From: Cellulomonas fimi
Lineage (GTDB): Bacteria > Actinomycetota > Actinomycetes > Actinomycetales > Cellulomonadaceae
DNA length: 64,000 nt
Assembly: GCF_012952065.1 (NCBI RefSeq)
Contig: NZ_JABCJJ010000008.1
Span: forward strand, 62,001 to 126,000
Direction: 5' to 3'
Shown here: positions 17,422 through 26,840 of the stretch, one piece after another
How the letters are laid out: each line of letters starts with the position of its first letter
How positions within the stretch are numbered: the stretch's first letter is position 1
Program-made: the position numbers and the translations under genes
Notes under the pieces: generated by a model
What the model was told of the DNA's origin: nothing
Seen by the model: the letters and a program-made list of their open reading frames with translations, nothing else
The model's database searches: none

Positions 17422-17434
17422 CGTCCGGGGCCGC

Positions 17435-17481
17435 CTGCGCTCGACCCCGTCTGCGCTCGACCCCCGCCTGCGCTCGACCCC
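17435..17481. repeat. Three copies of a 14-bp repeat between E1beta and E2 genes
   Basis: CTGCGCTCGACCCC occurs at 17435-17448, 17451-17464 and 17468-17481, spaced 16-17 bp apart, in the 94-bp gap before the E2 start. Its role is unknown; it may set spacing or bind a factor that tunes E2 relative to E1. Confidence 0.7.
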
Positions 17482-17515
17482 GTCCGACCTGTGAACTCGC
17501 CAGCTGAGGAGCACC

Positions 17516-19213
17516 GTGCCGACCTTCGAGCAGTTCCGCCTCCCCGACGCGGGGGAGGGCCTCACCGAGGCCGAGATCGTGGCGTGGCACGTCGCGGTCG
17601 GCGACGAGGTCGAGGTGAACCAGACGATCGTCGAGATCGAGACGGCGAAGTCGCTGGTCGACCTGCCGAGCCCGTTCGCGGGCGTCGTCTCGGAGCTGCT
17701 GGTCGAGCCGGGCCAGACCGTCGAGGTCGGCACGCCGATCATCACGATCGACACCGACCCCACGGGACCGGCGTCCGCGCCGTCGGCTGCGACAGGCGAC
17801 GTGTCCGACGCGGCGCGGGCACCAGGCGGCGTGTCAGACGCAGCGCGCGCACCAGGCGACGTGTCAGACGTAGCGCGCGCACCAGGCGACGTGTCAGACG
17901 TAGCGCGCGCTGGGGACCGCGCCGGGTCTGACACGTCGACGGCACCCAGCGAGGTGTCAGAGAGTTCGCGCGCCGGGGAGCGCGCTGGGTCTGACACGTC
18001 GGTGGAGGGTGAGTCGAGCGAGGCGGGCGCGGTGCTGGTGGGCTACGGCGTCGGCGGCCATGCGACCGCCCGGCGCGCGCGCCGCCCCGCGACCACCCCC
18101 GCCCTGCCCGCCGCCACCCCCGCACCGCCCGCCGCCACCCCCTCGCGCGAGCTGTCAGAAGCACGTGAGTCGCTGGCCTCACCCAGCTCTGACAGGTCCG
18201 CCCTCCCCGAGGTGTCAGACCGTCCGCGCGCTGGAGCGCACGTCACGCCTGACAGCTCGGGCGGCTCGGGCACGGCGGGCACGGCGGGCACGACGGCGGC
18301 GCACGGGTTCCGCGTCCGCGCCAAGCCGCCGGTGCGCAAGCTGGCCAAGGACCTCGAGGTCGACCTCGAGAGCGTCGCGCCGACCGGTCCGGGCGGGATC
18401 GTCACGCGCGAGGACGTGCTCGCCCACGCGGCGCAGGCCGAGGCGCGGACGCTCGCGACCTACGTGGGTGACGACCAGCCGTGGCTCTCGTCGGGCACGG
18501 TCTCGCCGGACGGCCGCGAGACGCGCGTCCCGGTGAAGTCGGTGCGCAAGCGTACGGCCGAGGCGATGGTCGCGAGCGCGTTCACCGCGCCGCACGTCAC
18601 GGTGTTCCACACCGTCGACGTCACGAGGACGATGAAGCTGGTCGCCCGCCTCAAGGAGGACCGCGAGTTCGCGGACGTGCGGGTCACGCCGCTGCTCGTC
18701 GCGGCCAAGGCGCTGCTCATCGCGGTCAACCGGCACCCCGAGATCAACGCGAGCTGGGACGACGCCACGCAGGAGATCGTCTACAAGCACTTCGTGAACC
18801 TCGGGATCGCCGCGGCCACGCCGCGCGGGCTCGTGGTGCCGAACATCAAGGACGCGCACCGGCTCACGCTCACGGAGCTCGCGCAGGAGATCGGGAGCCT
18901 GACCTCGACGGCCCGAGCCGGGCGCACGAGCCCGGTCGACATGTCGGGCGGGACGATCACGATCACCAACGTCGGCGTCTTCGGCATCGACACGGGCACC
19001 CCGATCCTCAACCCCGGCGAGGCGGCGATCCTCGCGTTCGGCGCGATCCGCGAGCAGCCGTGGGTGCACCACGGCAAGGTCAAGAAGCGCTGGGTCACGC
19101 AGCTGGCGCTGTCGTTCGACCACCGGTTGGTCGACGGCGCCCTCGGGTCGCGGCTGCTCTCGGACGTCGCGAAGGTGCTCGAGGACCCCGCGCAGGCGCT
19201 CGTCTGGGGGTAG
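17516..19213 (+). CDS. Dihydrolipoamide acyltransferase (E2) of the 2-oxoacid dehydrogenase complex, 565 aa
   Basis: Core subunit. Residues 1-80 form one lipoyl domain with the lipoylated Lys in [14 protein letters not shown] near residue 43. Residues about 85-265 are an unusually long, repetitive linker ([10 protein letters not shown] units, Ser/Thr/Ala/Pro). A peripheral-subunit-binding domain follows ([19 protein letters not shown], about 275-310), then the catalytic trimer domain with [12 protein letters not shown] near 535, holding His and Asp of the active site. GTG 17516 has GAGGAG upstream. The linker DNA contains four palindromic units (17888-18255). No E3 gene is in the window. Confidence 0.95.
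   Translation: MPTFEQFRLPDAGEGLTEAEIVAWHVAVGDEVEVNQTIVEIETAKSLVDLPSPFAGVVSELLVEPGQTVEVGTPIITIDTDPTGPASAPSAATGDVSDAARAPGGVSDAARAPGDVSDVARAPGDVSDVARAGDRAGSDTSTAPSEVSESSRAGERAGSDTSVEGESSEAGAVLVGYGVGGHATARRARRPATTPALPAATPAPPAATPSRELSEARESLASPSSDRSALPEVSDRPRAGAHVTPDSSGGSGTAGTAGTTAAHGFRVRAKPPVRKLAKDLEVDLESVAPTGPGGIVTREDVLAHAAQAEARTLATYVGDDQPWLSSGTVSPDGRETRVPVKSVRKRTAEAMVASAFTAPHVTVFHTVDVTRTMKLVARLKEDREFADVRVTPLLVAAKALLIAVNRHPEINASWDDATQEIVYKHFVNLGIAAATPRGLVVPNIKDAHRLTLTELAQEIGSLTSTARAGRTSPVDMSGGTITITNVGVFGIDTGTPILNPGEAAILAFGAIREQPWVHHGKVKKRWVTQLALSFDHRLVDGALGSRLLSDVAKVLEDPAQALVWG
17888..18255. repeat. Four palindromic units bounded by TGTCAGA/TCTGACA inside the E2 linker
   Basis: Unit 1 spans 17888-17937 with a perfect 12-bp inverted pair GACGTGTCAGAC/GTCTGACACGTC. 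Units 2-4 span 17954-17997, 18152-18195 and 18212-18255; each is 44 bp with TGTCAG-type arms of 6-8 bp and a GC-rich 28-base centre, often containing GCGCGC. Left-arm half copies (GTGTCAGAC plus about 20 bases) also occur in direct tandem at 17831, 17861 and 17891 with a 30-bp period. All units are read through in frame. Confidence 0.75.
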
Positions 19214-19223
19214 CGGGGTCGGG

Positions 19224-19817
19224 CTACGAGCCCACGACGTGGGGACGTCGGCCACCGGGTTCGGGGCCCTCGAGGAGTTCGGCTGCGACGTCGCCACCTC
19301 GGCGGTTCTCGCGCAGTCGCACCCACACCCCCAGGCCGACGAGCACGATGGCCGCAGCGACCTGAAGAGCGACCCTGGAACCGTCCGGGTTCAAGGAGAA
19401 CAAGGCGGCACCGCGCACGTCGACGGGCGCGAGGAGCAGGATCGCCGCAGGGAGACCCAGGAAGACGTCGCGCCCCCGGAGGCCCAGGAGCAGCAGTCCG
19501 AGCGCCATGAAGGTGACCGGTCCCAGGAGTGCAGCGACCGGCCAGACCAGGATGGTGACCGCGGACGCGACCACGGCGAGAACGCCGTACCACTCGTCGG
19601 AAGCGTCCTCGGCGCGCCGACGCCGGGTGACGTTGACGCTCGCCCACATGAGCACGAACACCGCCGGCGGGACGTACAGCTGAGCCGGGACGCCGTTGCC
19701 GTGAAGGGCGGCCACCGCTCCGATCCCGAGCCCTACCCCGATCAAGGGCAGTGATCTCGCGTGCTCGAAGCGACGCGACCGGCGATCCGACGTACCCGAC
19801 TCGGCCCCTGGGCGCAT
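19224..19817 (-). CDS. Hypothetical multi-pass membrane protein, 197 aa
   Basis: A basic N-terminus (about 20 residues) followed by five or six hydrophobic segments (SLPLIGVGLGIGAVAAL, VPPAVFVLMWASV, YGVLAVVASAVTILVWPVAALL, FMALGLLLLGL, VALQVAAAIVLVGLGVWV). I recognise no family. ATG 19817 has AAGGTG upstream; a start at 19853 is also open. Convergent with E2, ten bases apart, and divergent from the CopD-CtaG gene. Confidence 0.7.
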   Translation of the reverse strand: MRPGAESGTSDRRSRRFEHARSLPLIGVGLGIGAVAALHGNGVPAQLYVPPAVFVLMWASVNVTRRRRAEDASDEWYGVLAVVASAVTILVWPVAALLGPVTFMALGLLLLGLRGRDVFLGLPAAILLLAPVDVRGAALFSLNPDGSRVALQVAAAIVLVGLGVWVRLRENRRGGDVAAELLEGPEPGGRRPHVVGS

Positions 19818-19932
19818 GCGGACACCTTGGTTCAGCCGGCGCCGTCGTGGCAAGGGTCACTCCGACCGCAACGCTTCGGGCGGCTCACCTCGTGCTGACA
19901 GCCGGCCGTCCCGCCGCGCCTACCCTGGACCC

Positions 19933-22038
19933 GTGAGCACCCGCTGGACCCTGTCGCGCCTCGTGATCCTCACGGCGGCCGCCGTCGCGGCGGTCGCGCT
20001 CGGGATGCTGTTCTCGGGGGCCGCGGGCCCGGTGGTGCTCCGCGACCCCGGCCCGCTCGTCCGCTGGGGCCTGCCGGTCACCCAGACTCTCGTCGAGCTC
20101 GCCGCCGCCCTCACGATCGGGTCGCTCGTCCTCGCGGTGTGCGTGCTCCCGCGCCGCGCCGCCCGGACCGCGGCGGCCGCCCAGCGCTCGGCCCGTCGCG
20201 AGAGCGTCGTGGTCGACGGGCGCGCCTACCCCGCCGTGCTGACGCTCGCGGGCTCCGCCGCTGTCGTGTGGACCGCGCTGAGCATGGTCCAGCTGGTCCT
20301 CACGTACGCGAGAATCGCCGGCCGCCCGATCGGTGGGCCCACGTTCGGCTCCGGGCTCGGCGTGTTCGTCGGCGAGATCGCGCTCGGCCGCACCCTGCTC
20401 GGCATCACGGTCGTCGCCGCCGCGACCAGCGCCCTCGCGCTCGTCGTCGCGACCCCGACCGGCGCCGCCTGGGCCACAGCCCTGGCCCTCGTCGCCCTGG
20501 TGCTCCAGTCGCAGACCGGGCACGCCGCCGGTGCGGCGGACCACGAGCTCGCCACCGCGTCGATGTTCCTCCACCTCGGGGGGGCCGCGGTGTGGATCGG
20601 CGCTCTTGCTGCCCTCGCCGTGCTGAGCCGACGCCTCGGGGACGACCTGGGCGCCGCCGTCGGGCGCTACTCCTCCCTTGCCGCGTGGTGCGTCGTCGCG
20701 GTCGCGCTCTCGGGGGCGATCAACGCGGTCGCGCGCCTCGGCGGCGTCGACGGGCTGACGACGCGCTACGGGCTGCTGGTCGTCGCGAAGGTCGTGCTGC
20801 TCGGCGTGCTCGGCGTGATCGGCTGGTCCCACCGCCGCGCCGTCGTGCCGCAGCTCACCGCCGACGACGGCACGCGGGCCCGGCGGGCGTCGGGCCTGTT
20901 CTGGCGCCTGGTCGTGGTCGAGCTGGCCGTGATGGGCGCGCTCTCGGGTCTCGCGGTCGCGCTCTCGTCGACGTCGCCGCCCGTCCCGCTCGAGCCGGCG
21001 ACCGACCCGACGCCGGCGGAGATCGTCACGGGCCACCCGCTGCCGCCCGAGCCGACGGCGCTGCGCTGGCTCACGGAGTGGCGCTGGGACGTCGTGCTCG
21101 CGGGGGCGGCGGTCGCGGGGATCGTGGTCTACCTGCGCTGGGTCCACCGGCTGCGCGCCCGCGGCGACTCGTGGCCGGTGACGCGCACGGTGTCCTGGGT
21201 CGTGGGGATGCTCGTCCTGGGCTGGACGACGTCGGGCGGTCCGGCCGCGTACGGGCACGTCCTGTTCAGCGCGCACATGGTCCAGCACATGGTGCTCGCG
21301 ATGGTCGTGCCGATCTTCCTGGTCGTCGCCGCGCCCGTGACCCTCGCGCTGCGGGCGCTGCCGGGACGGGCGGACGACTCCCGCGGCCCGCGCGAGTGGC
21401 TCCTCACCCTGGTCAACAGCCGCCTCGCGCGACTCCTCGCCAACCCGGTGGTCGCGGCGGTGAACTTCGCCGGGTCGATGGTGCTCTTCTACTACACGGA
21501 CCTGTTCGAGCTGTCCCTGCGGTACTACGTCGGGCACCTCGGGATGGTCGCCCACTTCACGCTCGCGGGGTACCTGTTCGCGAACGCGCTCATCGGCGTC
21601 GACCCCGGTCCGCACCGGCCGCCGCACCCGCAGCGGCTCCTCCTGCTCTTCGCGACGATGGCGTTCCACGCGTTCTTCGGTGTCGCGCTGGTCAGCGGCG
21701 ACGTGCTGCTCGTCGCCGACTGGTTCGGCAACACCGGCCGGCCGTGGGGCCAGTCGGCGATCGGCGACCAGCAGACCGGTGGGGCCATCGCGTGGGGGAT
21801 CGGCGAGCTGCCGACCCTGGCACTCGCGGTGATCGTCGCGTTCTCCTGGGCGCGCGACGACGAGCGGACCGCCCGGCGCCGCGACCGGCGCGTCGACCGC
21901 GACGGCGACACCGAGATGGACGAGTACAACGCGATGCTCGGGCGCGTCGCGGAGCGCGACACGCAGGCGGCCGCGGCGGCCGAGGCGACGGAGGCGGCGC
22001 GGGCGCAGGCGGCCAAGGAGCGGCTCAGCCGACCCTGA
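19933..22038 (+). CDS. CopD-CtaG fusion membrane protein, 701 aa
   Basis: Residues about 1-370 contain a CopD-like copper-resistance domain (HLGGAAVWIGALAALAVLSRR with its His), and about 400-640 a cytochrome c oxidase caa3 assembly/CtaG domain (SAHMVQHMVLAMVVPIFLV, FHAFFGVALVSGDVLLVADW). About 14 helices in all. This fusion is common in actinobacteria and is thought to handle copper for oxidase assembly. Start GTG 19933 is leaderless: TACCCT (19921-19926) is the -10. The C-terminal 60 residues are a charged Ala-rich tail. Confidence 0.93.
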   Translation: MSTRWTLSRLVILTAAAVAAVALGMLFSGAAGPVVLRDPGPLVRWGLPVTQTLVELAAALTIGSLVLAVCVLPRRAARTAAAAQRSARRESVVVDGRAYPAVLTLAGSAAVVWTALSMVQLVLTYARIAGRPIGGPTFGSGLGVFVGEIALGRTLLGITVVAAATSALALVVATPTGAAWATALALVALVLQSQTGHAAGAADHELATASMFLHLGGAAVWIGALAALAVLSRRLGDDLGAAVGRYSSLAAWCVVAVALSGAINAVARLGGVDGLTTRYGLLVVAKVVLLGVLGVIGWSHRRAVVPQLTADDGTRARRASGLFWRLVVVELAVMGALSGLAVALSSTSPPVPLEPATDPTPAEIVTGHPLPPEPTALRWLTEWRWDVVLAGAAVAGIVVYLRWVHRLRARGDSWPVTRTVSWVVGMLVLGWTTSGGPAAYGHVLFSAHMVQHMVLAMVVPIFLVVAAPVTLALRALPGRADDSRGPREWLLTLVNSRLARLLANPVVAAVNFAGSMVLFYYTDLFELSLRYYVGHLGMVAHFTLAGYLFANALIGVDPGPHRPPHPQRLLLLFATMAFHAFFGVALVSGDVLLVADWFGNTGRPWGQSAIGDQQTGGAIAWGIGELPTLALAVIVAFSWARDDERTARRRDRRVDRDGDTEMDEYNAMLGRVAERDTQAAAAAEATEAARAQAAKERLSRP

Positions 22039-22578
22039 TCGTCCACCCGCGCCCGGACGAGGCCGGGGCCACCTCGAGCGACGCCGTGATCCCGAACGTC
22101 CGGTCCGCGAGGTCGGTCGCCCGGGCGCACGGGTCGATCGTCGAGCGGTCGAGCCGGATGTCCTCGGCGACCGCTCCGGCCGAGCTCAGGAGGAGGTGCG
22201 CGACGTCGTCGTCGTCGAGCGGGGGCGCGTCGCGCCAGGCGGCACCCAGGGCCGCCTCCACGTCGGCGACGGCGTCGTCCGGGCACACGAGCACGCCGCG
22301 GTCCCAGTCGACGTGGGTGACGTCGGTGAGCGTCACCTCCCCGGCGCCGGCCCCGGGCCCGACGACGAGCCGCAGCCGGCCAGGACCGCGGCGGCCAGGA
22401 GGGCGGCCAGACCGGCGGCCAGGAGCCTTGCCGGGCGGGCTGCCGGGCGGGCTGCCGGACGGGCTGCCGGGCGGGCTGCCGGACGGGCTGCCGGACGGGC
22501 CGCGAGGAGGGCCGTACCGACGGACGCGGTGCGCTCGTGAGCCGACCCCCGCGTCGCCCGGCGCTGCGGTGCACCCAT
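22025..22578 (-). pseudogene. Lipoprotein gene interrupted by a frameshift
   Basis: Reading from ATG 22578 gives a lipoprotein signal: after a repetitive ARPAARPAARP stretch, LLAAGLAALLAAAVLAGC is a clear lipobox, followed by GSSSGPG and a TGA at 22333-22335. The next frame then continues without stops for about 100 residues (VTLTDVTHVDWDRGVLVCPDDA... to GRGWTIRVG, stop 22025), reading like the mature domain. A one-base indel in the G/C-run region near 22335-22365 would join them. The mature part is of unknown family. Either a real pseudogene or a consensus error. Confidence 0.6.
22431..22501. repeat. 12-bp tandem repeat in the lipoprotein signal region
   Basis: Five full copies and one partial copy of CCGGGCGGGCTG (G/A variable at the fifth base) from 22431. 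On the coding strand they give ARPA repeats just before the lipobox. Period 12 keeps the frame. Confidence 0.8.
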
Positions 22579-22629
22579 GTGTGGACGGTACGCCCGTCTG
22601 CGTGCGCGCGGCCGTGGTAGGACGGTCCG

Positions 22630-24798
22630 GTGAGCACCGTGCCCCCCGACTCCGCCCCTGCCACCGCCGACGCCGCGGCCCCCGGCCCTGCACCAGCCGC
22701 AGAGGCCACCGTGACCCCTGCGCCGCCGACGCCGTTCCACGACCTCGAGAGCTACATCGCCCTGCCGCGGTTGTCGGGCCTGACGCTCTCGCGCGACGGG
22801 TCTCGCCTCGTCACGTCCGTGGCGACGCTCGACGAGAAGCGCGTGAAGCACGTGTCCGCGCTGTGGGAGGTCGACCCGACGGGTGAGCAGCCGGCCCGGC
22901 GCCTGACGCGCTCGCGCCAGGGCGAGCAGGCGGCCGTCTTCACCGTGCAGGGCGACCTGCTGTTCACCTCGGCCCGCCCCGACCCCGAGGGCAAGGAGAA
23001 GGACGCGGACGACGACGCGCCCTCGGCCCTCTGGCTGCTGCCCGCCGACGGCGCCGAGGCGCGGGTCGTGGCGGCGCGCGCCGGCGGGGTGGGTGCACCG
23101 CACGTCGCGCGGGACGCCCCGGTGGTCGTCGCGACGTCGGACGTGCTGGCCAGCGCGCGCGACACCGAGCACGACGAGAAGCTCCGCGCGGCACGCAAGG
23201 AGAAGAAGGTCTCGGCGATCCTGCACACCGGGTACCCGGTCCGGTACTGGGACCACGACCTCGGCCCCGCGGCGCCGCACCTCCTCGCCGCGCGGCTCGG
23301 CGAGGGCGTCGTCGCGCCGGCCGCGGGCGAGCCGGACCCGCGGCTCGAGCTCCGCGACCTGACGCCCGACGCCGGCCCCGCCCTCCACGAGACCGCGGCG
23401 GACGTCTCGCCCGACGGCAGCACCGTGGTCACCGGTTGGGTGCGCCGGCTCGCGCGCGGCGCCATCCGCTCGGTGCTCGTGGCCGTGGACACCGCGACGG
23501 GCGAGCGCCGGACCCTGGTCGACGACGACGCCGCGGACGTCACCGACCCGGTCGTCTCGCCCGACGGCACCTGGGTCGTGTTCACGCGCGAGACGCTCAG
23601 CACCCCGCAGACGGCGCCGCGCGTGAGCCTCGGGCTGGTGCCGCTGGCGGGTGGGGAGTGGCGCCCGCTCGCGCCCGACTGGGACCGCTGGCCCCACGGC
23701 GCGCAGTGGCTGCCGGACTCGTCGGGCGTCCTGGTCGTGGCCGACGACGACGGCCGTGCGCCGGTGTTCTGCATCGACGTCGAGACCGACGAGGTCGCGC
23801 GCGTCACGACGGACGACGCGGTGTTCAGCGACCTGCAGGTGGGCCCGGACGGCCGCACGCTCTACGCGCTGCGGAACTCCTACCTCGCGCCTGCGCACCC
23901 CGTGCGGATCGACCTCGACGCCGCGGCGAACGGCCCGGTCGAGGCGGCCGCGCTTCGCGGGCCGGTGCCCGACCCGCTGCTGTCCGGGACGCTCACAGAG
24001 GTCGAGGCGACGGCGTCGGACGGCCAGCGGGTCCGGTCCTGGCTCGCGCTCCCGGAGGGCGCGTCGACGCAGTCGCCCGCGCCGCTGCTGCTGTGGATCC
24101 ACGGCGGGCCGCTCAGCTCGTGGAACCAGTGGTCGTGGCGGTGGAACCCGTGGCTGCTGGTCGCCGAGGGGTACGCCGTGCTGCTGCCGGACCCGGCGCT
24201 GTCGACCGGGTACGGCCAGGACTTCGTGCAGCGCGGGTGGGGCGCGTGGGGCGCTGCGCCGTTCACCGACCTCATGGCGGCGACCGACGCGGCGGTGGCG
24301 CTGCCCGAGGTCGACGGGACCCGGACGGCCGCGATGGGCGGGTCGTTCGGCGGGTACATGGCCAACTGGGTCGCGGGGCACACGGACCGCTTCCGCGCGA
24401 TCGTGACGCACGCCAGCCTCTGGGCGCTCGACCAGTTCGGGCCGACGACGGACGCGGCCTACTACTGGGAGCGGGAGATGACCGACGAGATGGCGCTCGC
24501 GCAGTCGCCGCACCGGTTCGTCGAGCAGATCGTCACGCCGATGCTCGTGGTGCACGGCGACAAGGACTACCGCGTGCCCATCGGCGAGGGCCTGCGGCTG
24601 TGGTACGAGCTGCTCGCGAGGTCGGGGGCGCAGGCCGACGAGAACGGAGAGTCGCCGCACCGCTTCCTGTACTTCCCGGACGAGAACCACTGGGTGCTCG
24701 CGCCGCAGCACGCCGTGCTCTGGTACCGGGTCGTGTTCGCGTTCCTGGCCGAGCACGTGCTCGGGGAGCGGCGCGAGCTGCCCGAGATCCTCGGCTGA
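22630..24798 (+). CDS. S9-family serine peptidase (acylaminoacyl/dipeptidyl peptidase-like), 722 aa
   Basis: An N-terminal beta-propeller (about residues 45-440, with repeats such as VSPDGTWVVFTRE) gates a C-terminal alpha/beta-hydrolase domain. The catalytic Ser is in GGSFGGYMAN near 573, Asp in VVHGDKDYRVP near 643 and His in FPDENHWV near 686, all in the expected order. Cytoplasmic; no signal peptide, although the first 35 residues are Ala/Pro-rich. GTG 22630 follows a TAGGAC -10 (22618-22623) by six bases, so it looks leaderless. Role: cleaving oligopeptides. Confidence 0.93.
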   Translation: MSTVPPDSAPATADAAAPGPAPAAEATVTPAPPTPFHDLESYIALPRLSGLTLSRDGSRLVTSVATLDEKRVKHVSALWEVDPTGEQPARRLTRSRQGEQAAVFTVQGDLLFTSARPDPEGKEKDADDDAPSALWLLPADGAEARVVAARAGGVGAPHVARDAPVVVATSDVLASARDTEHDEKLRAARKEKKVSAILHTGYPVRYWDHDLGPAAPHLLAARLGEGVVAPAAGEPDPRLELRDLTPDAGPALHETAADVSPDGSTVVTGWVRRLARGAIRSVLVAVDTATGERRTLVDDDAADVTDPVVSPDGTWVVFTRETLSTPQTAPRVSLGLVPLAGGEWRPLAPDWDRWPHGAQWLPDSSGVLVVADDDGRAPVFCIDVETDEVARVTTDDAVFSDLQVGPDGRTLYALRNSYLAPAHPVRIDLDAAANGPVEAAALRGPVPDPLLSGTLTEVEATASDGQRVRSWLALPEGASTQSPAPLLLWIHGGPLSSWNQWSWRWNPWLLVAEGYAVLLPDPALSTGYGQDFVQRGWGAWGAAPFTDLMAATDAAVALPEVDGTRTAAMGGSFGGYMANWVAGHTDRFRAIVTHASLWALDQFGPTTDAAYYWEREMTDEMALAQSPHRFVEQIVTPMLVVHGDKDYRVPIGEGLRLWYELLARSGAQADENGESPHRFLYFPDENHWVLAPQHAVLWYRVVFAFLAEHVLGERRELPEILG

Positions 24799-24912
24799 CG
24801 GGAGGCCCCCGGGAGGGTGAACGAAGACGCTCGCCGCGCGCTCCGGCCCAGGTCACGCCACACTCGTCCACGACGCCTGGGAATCCCCGGCACCGAGCGA
24901 AGGAGCGCGACG

Positions 24913-25149
24913 ATGGGTATCGGCGGCGGAATCTTCCTGATCGTGGTGGGCGCCATCCTGGCGTTCGCCGTCCGCGACAGTGTCGACGCGATCGACCTGA
25001 CGATGATCGGCTACATCTGCCTCGCTGTGGGTGTCCTTGCGGTGATCATCTCCCTGGTCCTCAACCAGCAGCGGACCAACACCAGCCACCGCGAGGTGAT
25101 CGAGCGGCACGACGATCGCCGCCCGCCGGCCCCGCCCGCGGCGTACTGA
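24913..25149 (+). CDS. DUF6458-type small membrane protein, 78 aa
   Basis: Two transmembrane helices (GIFLIVVGAILAFAV and IGYICLAVGVLAVIISLVL) and a short basic/Pro tail; the MGIGGGIFLI opening and DLTMIGYI between helices match the small actinobacterial DUF6458 family. ATG 24913 with GGAG upstream. Function unknown. A long hairpin (25167-25210) follows. Confidence 0.85.
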   Translation: MGIGGGIFLIVVGAILAFAVRDSVDAIDLTMIGYICLAVGVLAVIISLVLNQQRTNTSHREVIERHDDRRPPAPPAAY

Positions 25150-25166
25150 CGCCTCTCGCACCCGCG

Positions 25167-25210
25167 ACGTCCGAGCGCTGACGTCCTGTCGGACGCCAGC
25201 GCTCGGACGT
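25167..25210 (+). terminator. Intrinsic-terminator-like hairpin after the DUF6458 gene
   Basis: A 14-bp perfect stem, ACGTCCGAGCGCTG (25167-25180) with CAGCGCTCGGACGT (25197-25210), whose loop itself contains CGTCC/GGACG. It ends in a short TTT. Such GC-rich stems without long U-runs are usual in actinobacteria. Confidence 0.75.
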
Positions 25211-25398
25211 TTCCGTGTCTCGGCGGCGACGGGGTCTCGGCGGAGACGGTGCCTGGGCGTCGCAGTGCGTGGGCGGAGACCGGCCGGGGTCAGCCGGCCG
25301 CGGCGAGGGCCGGGACGCGCGCCTCCGACGCTGTGTGGGTGCCACGCGTCACACTCGTGACGCGCTCGGACGAACCGGGCGAGGACAGGGGGAGCGTC

Positions 25399-26454
25399 AT
25401 GGACCAGGACGAGGCTCGCGAGATCAAGTCCCAGCTGGCCGACTACGTCCACGAGCTGCTCGCGGCGCACATCGAGGCGAGCCGGGTCGAGGGTGACGAC
25501 ACCGAGATCCCGGCCCGGATCGGCGGCCGCGAGGGCGGGATCGCGCTCGGCCTGGCGCCCCGGCTCGACGGCGGGTACGGCGTCGCGCTCCGGTACCGCC
25601 TCGGTGTGCCGACCACCCGCCGGGTCGTCCGTCGCGTCGCCGAGCAGGTCGGTCCGACGATCGACGTCCGCCGGACGGGCCGCATCCGTCCGCTCGTGGC
25701 GCCCGCGGCGGGCACGAACCCCACCCCCCGACCCCCGGTCGTCACCGCGCACGCACTCGGGGAGACCGGTCGTGTGCGCCCGCTCCGGCCGGGGATCTCG
25801 ATCGCCCACGCCGACGTGAGCGCGGGAACGCTCGGGGCGTTCGTCGAGGTCGACGGCGCCCTGCACGCGCTCTCGAACTACCACGTGCTCGTCGGGGGCC
25901 CGGCGGGGGCGGTCGGTGACGCGGTCCTCCAGCCGGGGCGGGCCGACGGCGGCCGCGACCCCCAGGACCGCGTCGGCGCGCTCGCGAGGTTCGTGCCGCT
26001 CGATCAGGGCCGCGTCGCGACGGTCGACGCGGCGGTCGCCCGCCTCGACGAGCAGCAGGTCGACCTCGACTACCCGGTCGGCCGGATCACGACGACAGCG
26101 CCCGCCCTGGGGGCGGAGGAGGTCGCGAAGGTCGGCCGCACGACCGGCGTCACCCAGGGCCGCGTGACGGCGATCGAGCTCGACGACGTCGTCGTGGGCT
26201 ACGGGGACGGGCTCGGCGATATCCGCTTCGACGACCAGATCGAGGTCGAGGGGGCGGCCGGTGCCCCGTTCTCGCGCGGCGGGGACAGCGGCTCCCTCGT
26301 GTACCGGGACGACGGCGTCGCGATCGGGCTGCTCTTTGCCGGAAGTGAGACGGGGGGCCAGAATGGGTCAGGTCTGACCTACCTCAACCCCATCGACGCG
26401 GTCCTCGCGTCCTTGGGGGCTCAGCTCGCCGGAGCGCGACGCGACGCGGGCTGA
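25399..26454 (+). CDS. Trypsin-like serine protease with novel N-terminal domain, 351 aa
   Basis: Residues about 120-345 form a chymotrypsin-like fold: His in LSNYHVLVGG near 161, a candidate Asp in VATVDAAVARLD near 208, Ser in GGDSGSLVYRDD near 296. No signal peptide, so it appears intracellular. The N-terminal region (about 45-95, DGGYGVALRYRLGVP then VGPTIDVRRTGRIRP) resembles the separate 72-aa protein encoded next door. ATG 25399 has GGGGAG upstream. Family relatives are usually annotated only as trypsin-like peptidases. Confidence 0.8.
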   Translation: MDQDEAREIKSQLADYVHELLAAHIEASRVEGDDTEIPARIGGREGGIALGLAPRLDGGYGVALRYRLGVPTTRRVVRRVAEQVGPTIDVRRTGRIRPLVAPAAGTNPTPRPPVVTAHALGETGRVRPLRPGISIAHADVSAGTLGAFVEVDGALHALSNYHVLVGGPAGAVGDAVLQPGRADGGRDPQDRVGALARFVPLDQGRVATVDAAVARLDEQQVDLDYPVGRITTTAPALGAEEVAKVGRTTGVTQGRVTAIELDDVVVGYGDGLGDIRFDDQIEVEGAAGAPFSRGGDSGSLVYRDDGVAIGLLFAGSETGGQNGSGLTYLNPIDAVLASLGAQLAGARRDAG

Positions 26455-26532
26455 GTCGGCGGGGGGCTTGAGCTGGCGGACTGAGCCGATGCCGGGGCCA
26501 TCTCCCCGGCTCGCCGAGGCAGAGGTGCGCAC

Positions 26533-26751
26533 ATGGCTGACCTGGACGCGGCGCGGGCCGCGAAGTCACGCCTCCACTCTCGCCTGGCCGGTCGGGACGG
26601 GATCACCGGGATCGGTCTCGCCCGTGACCTCGACGGCTACCGGCTCCAGGTGAACGTCCGCGGCGAGGCCGACCGTAAGGCGGTTCCCGAGAGGGTGGAC
26701 GGCGTCGAGGTCACGGTCCGCGTGACCGGGCCGGTCCGTGCCCAGGCCTGA
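26533..26751 (+). CDS. 72-aa partner of the trypsin-like protease
   Basis: A compact alpha/beta protein: helix (DLDAARAAKSRLHSRL), GITGIGLARD, LDGYRLQVNV, then VPERVDGVEVTVRVTGPVRAQ. The latter half parallels the protease's N-terminal region in order (DGY...VNV/ALRY, VP, V-D/G-V-x-V-R-x-TG-x-x-R). It lies 78 bp downstream on the same strand, so co-transcription is likely. Possible regulator, adaptor or propeptide-like inhibitor; that is inference. Confidence 0.7.
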   Translation: MADLDAARAAKSRLHSRLAGRDGITGIGLARDLDGYRLQVNVRGEADRKAVPERVDGVEVTVRVTGPVRAQA

Positions 26752-26840
26752 GACGACCCGGGACCCGACGCAAGCCCACCTGCCGCCCGCACCACGGACA
26801 CCCCGGCATAACCCGCCCCGCGGTCGTGTTCACTACGGCT

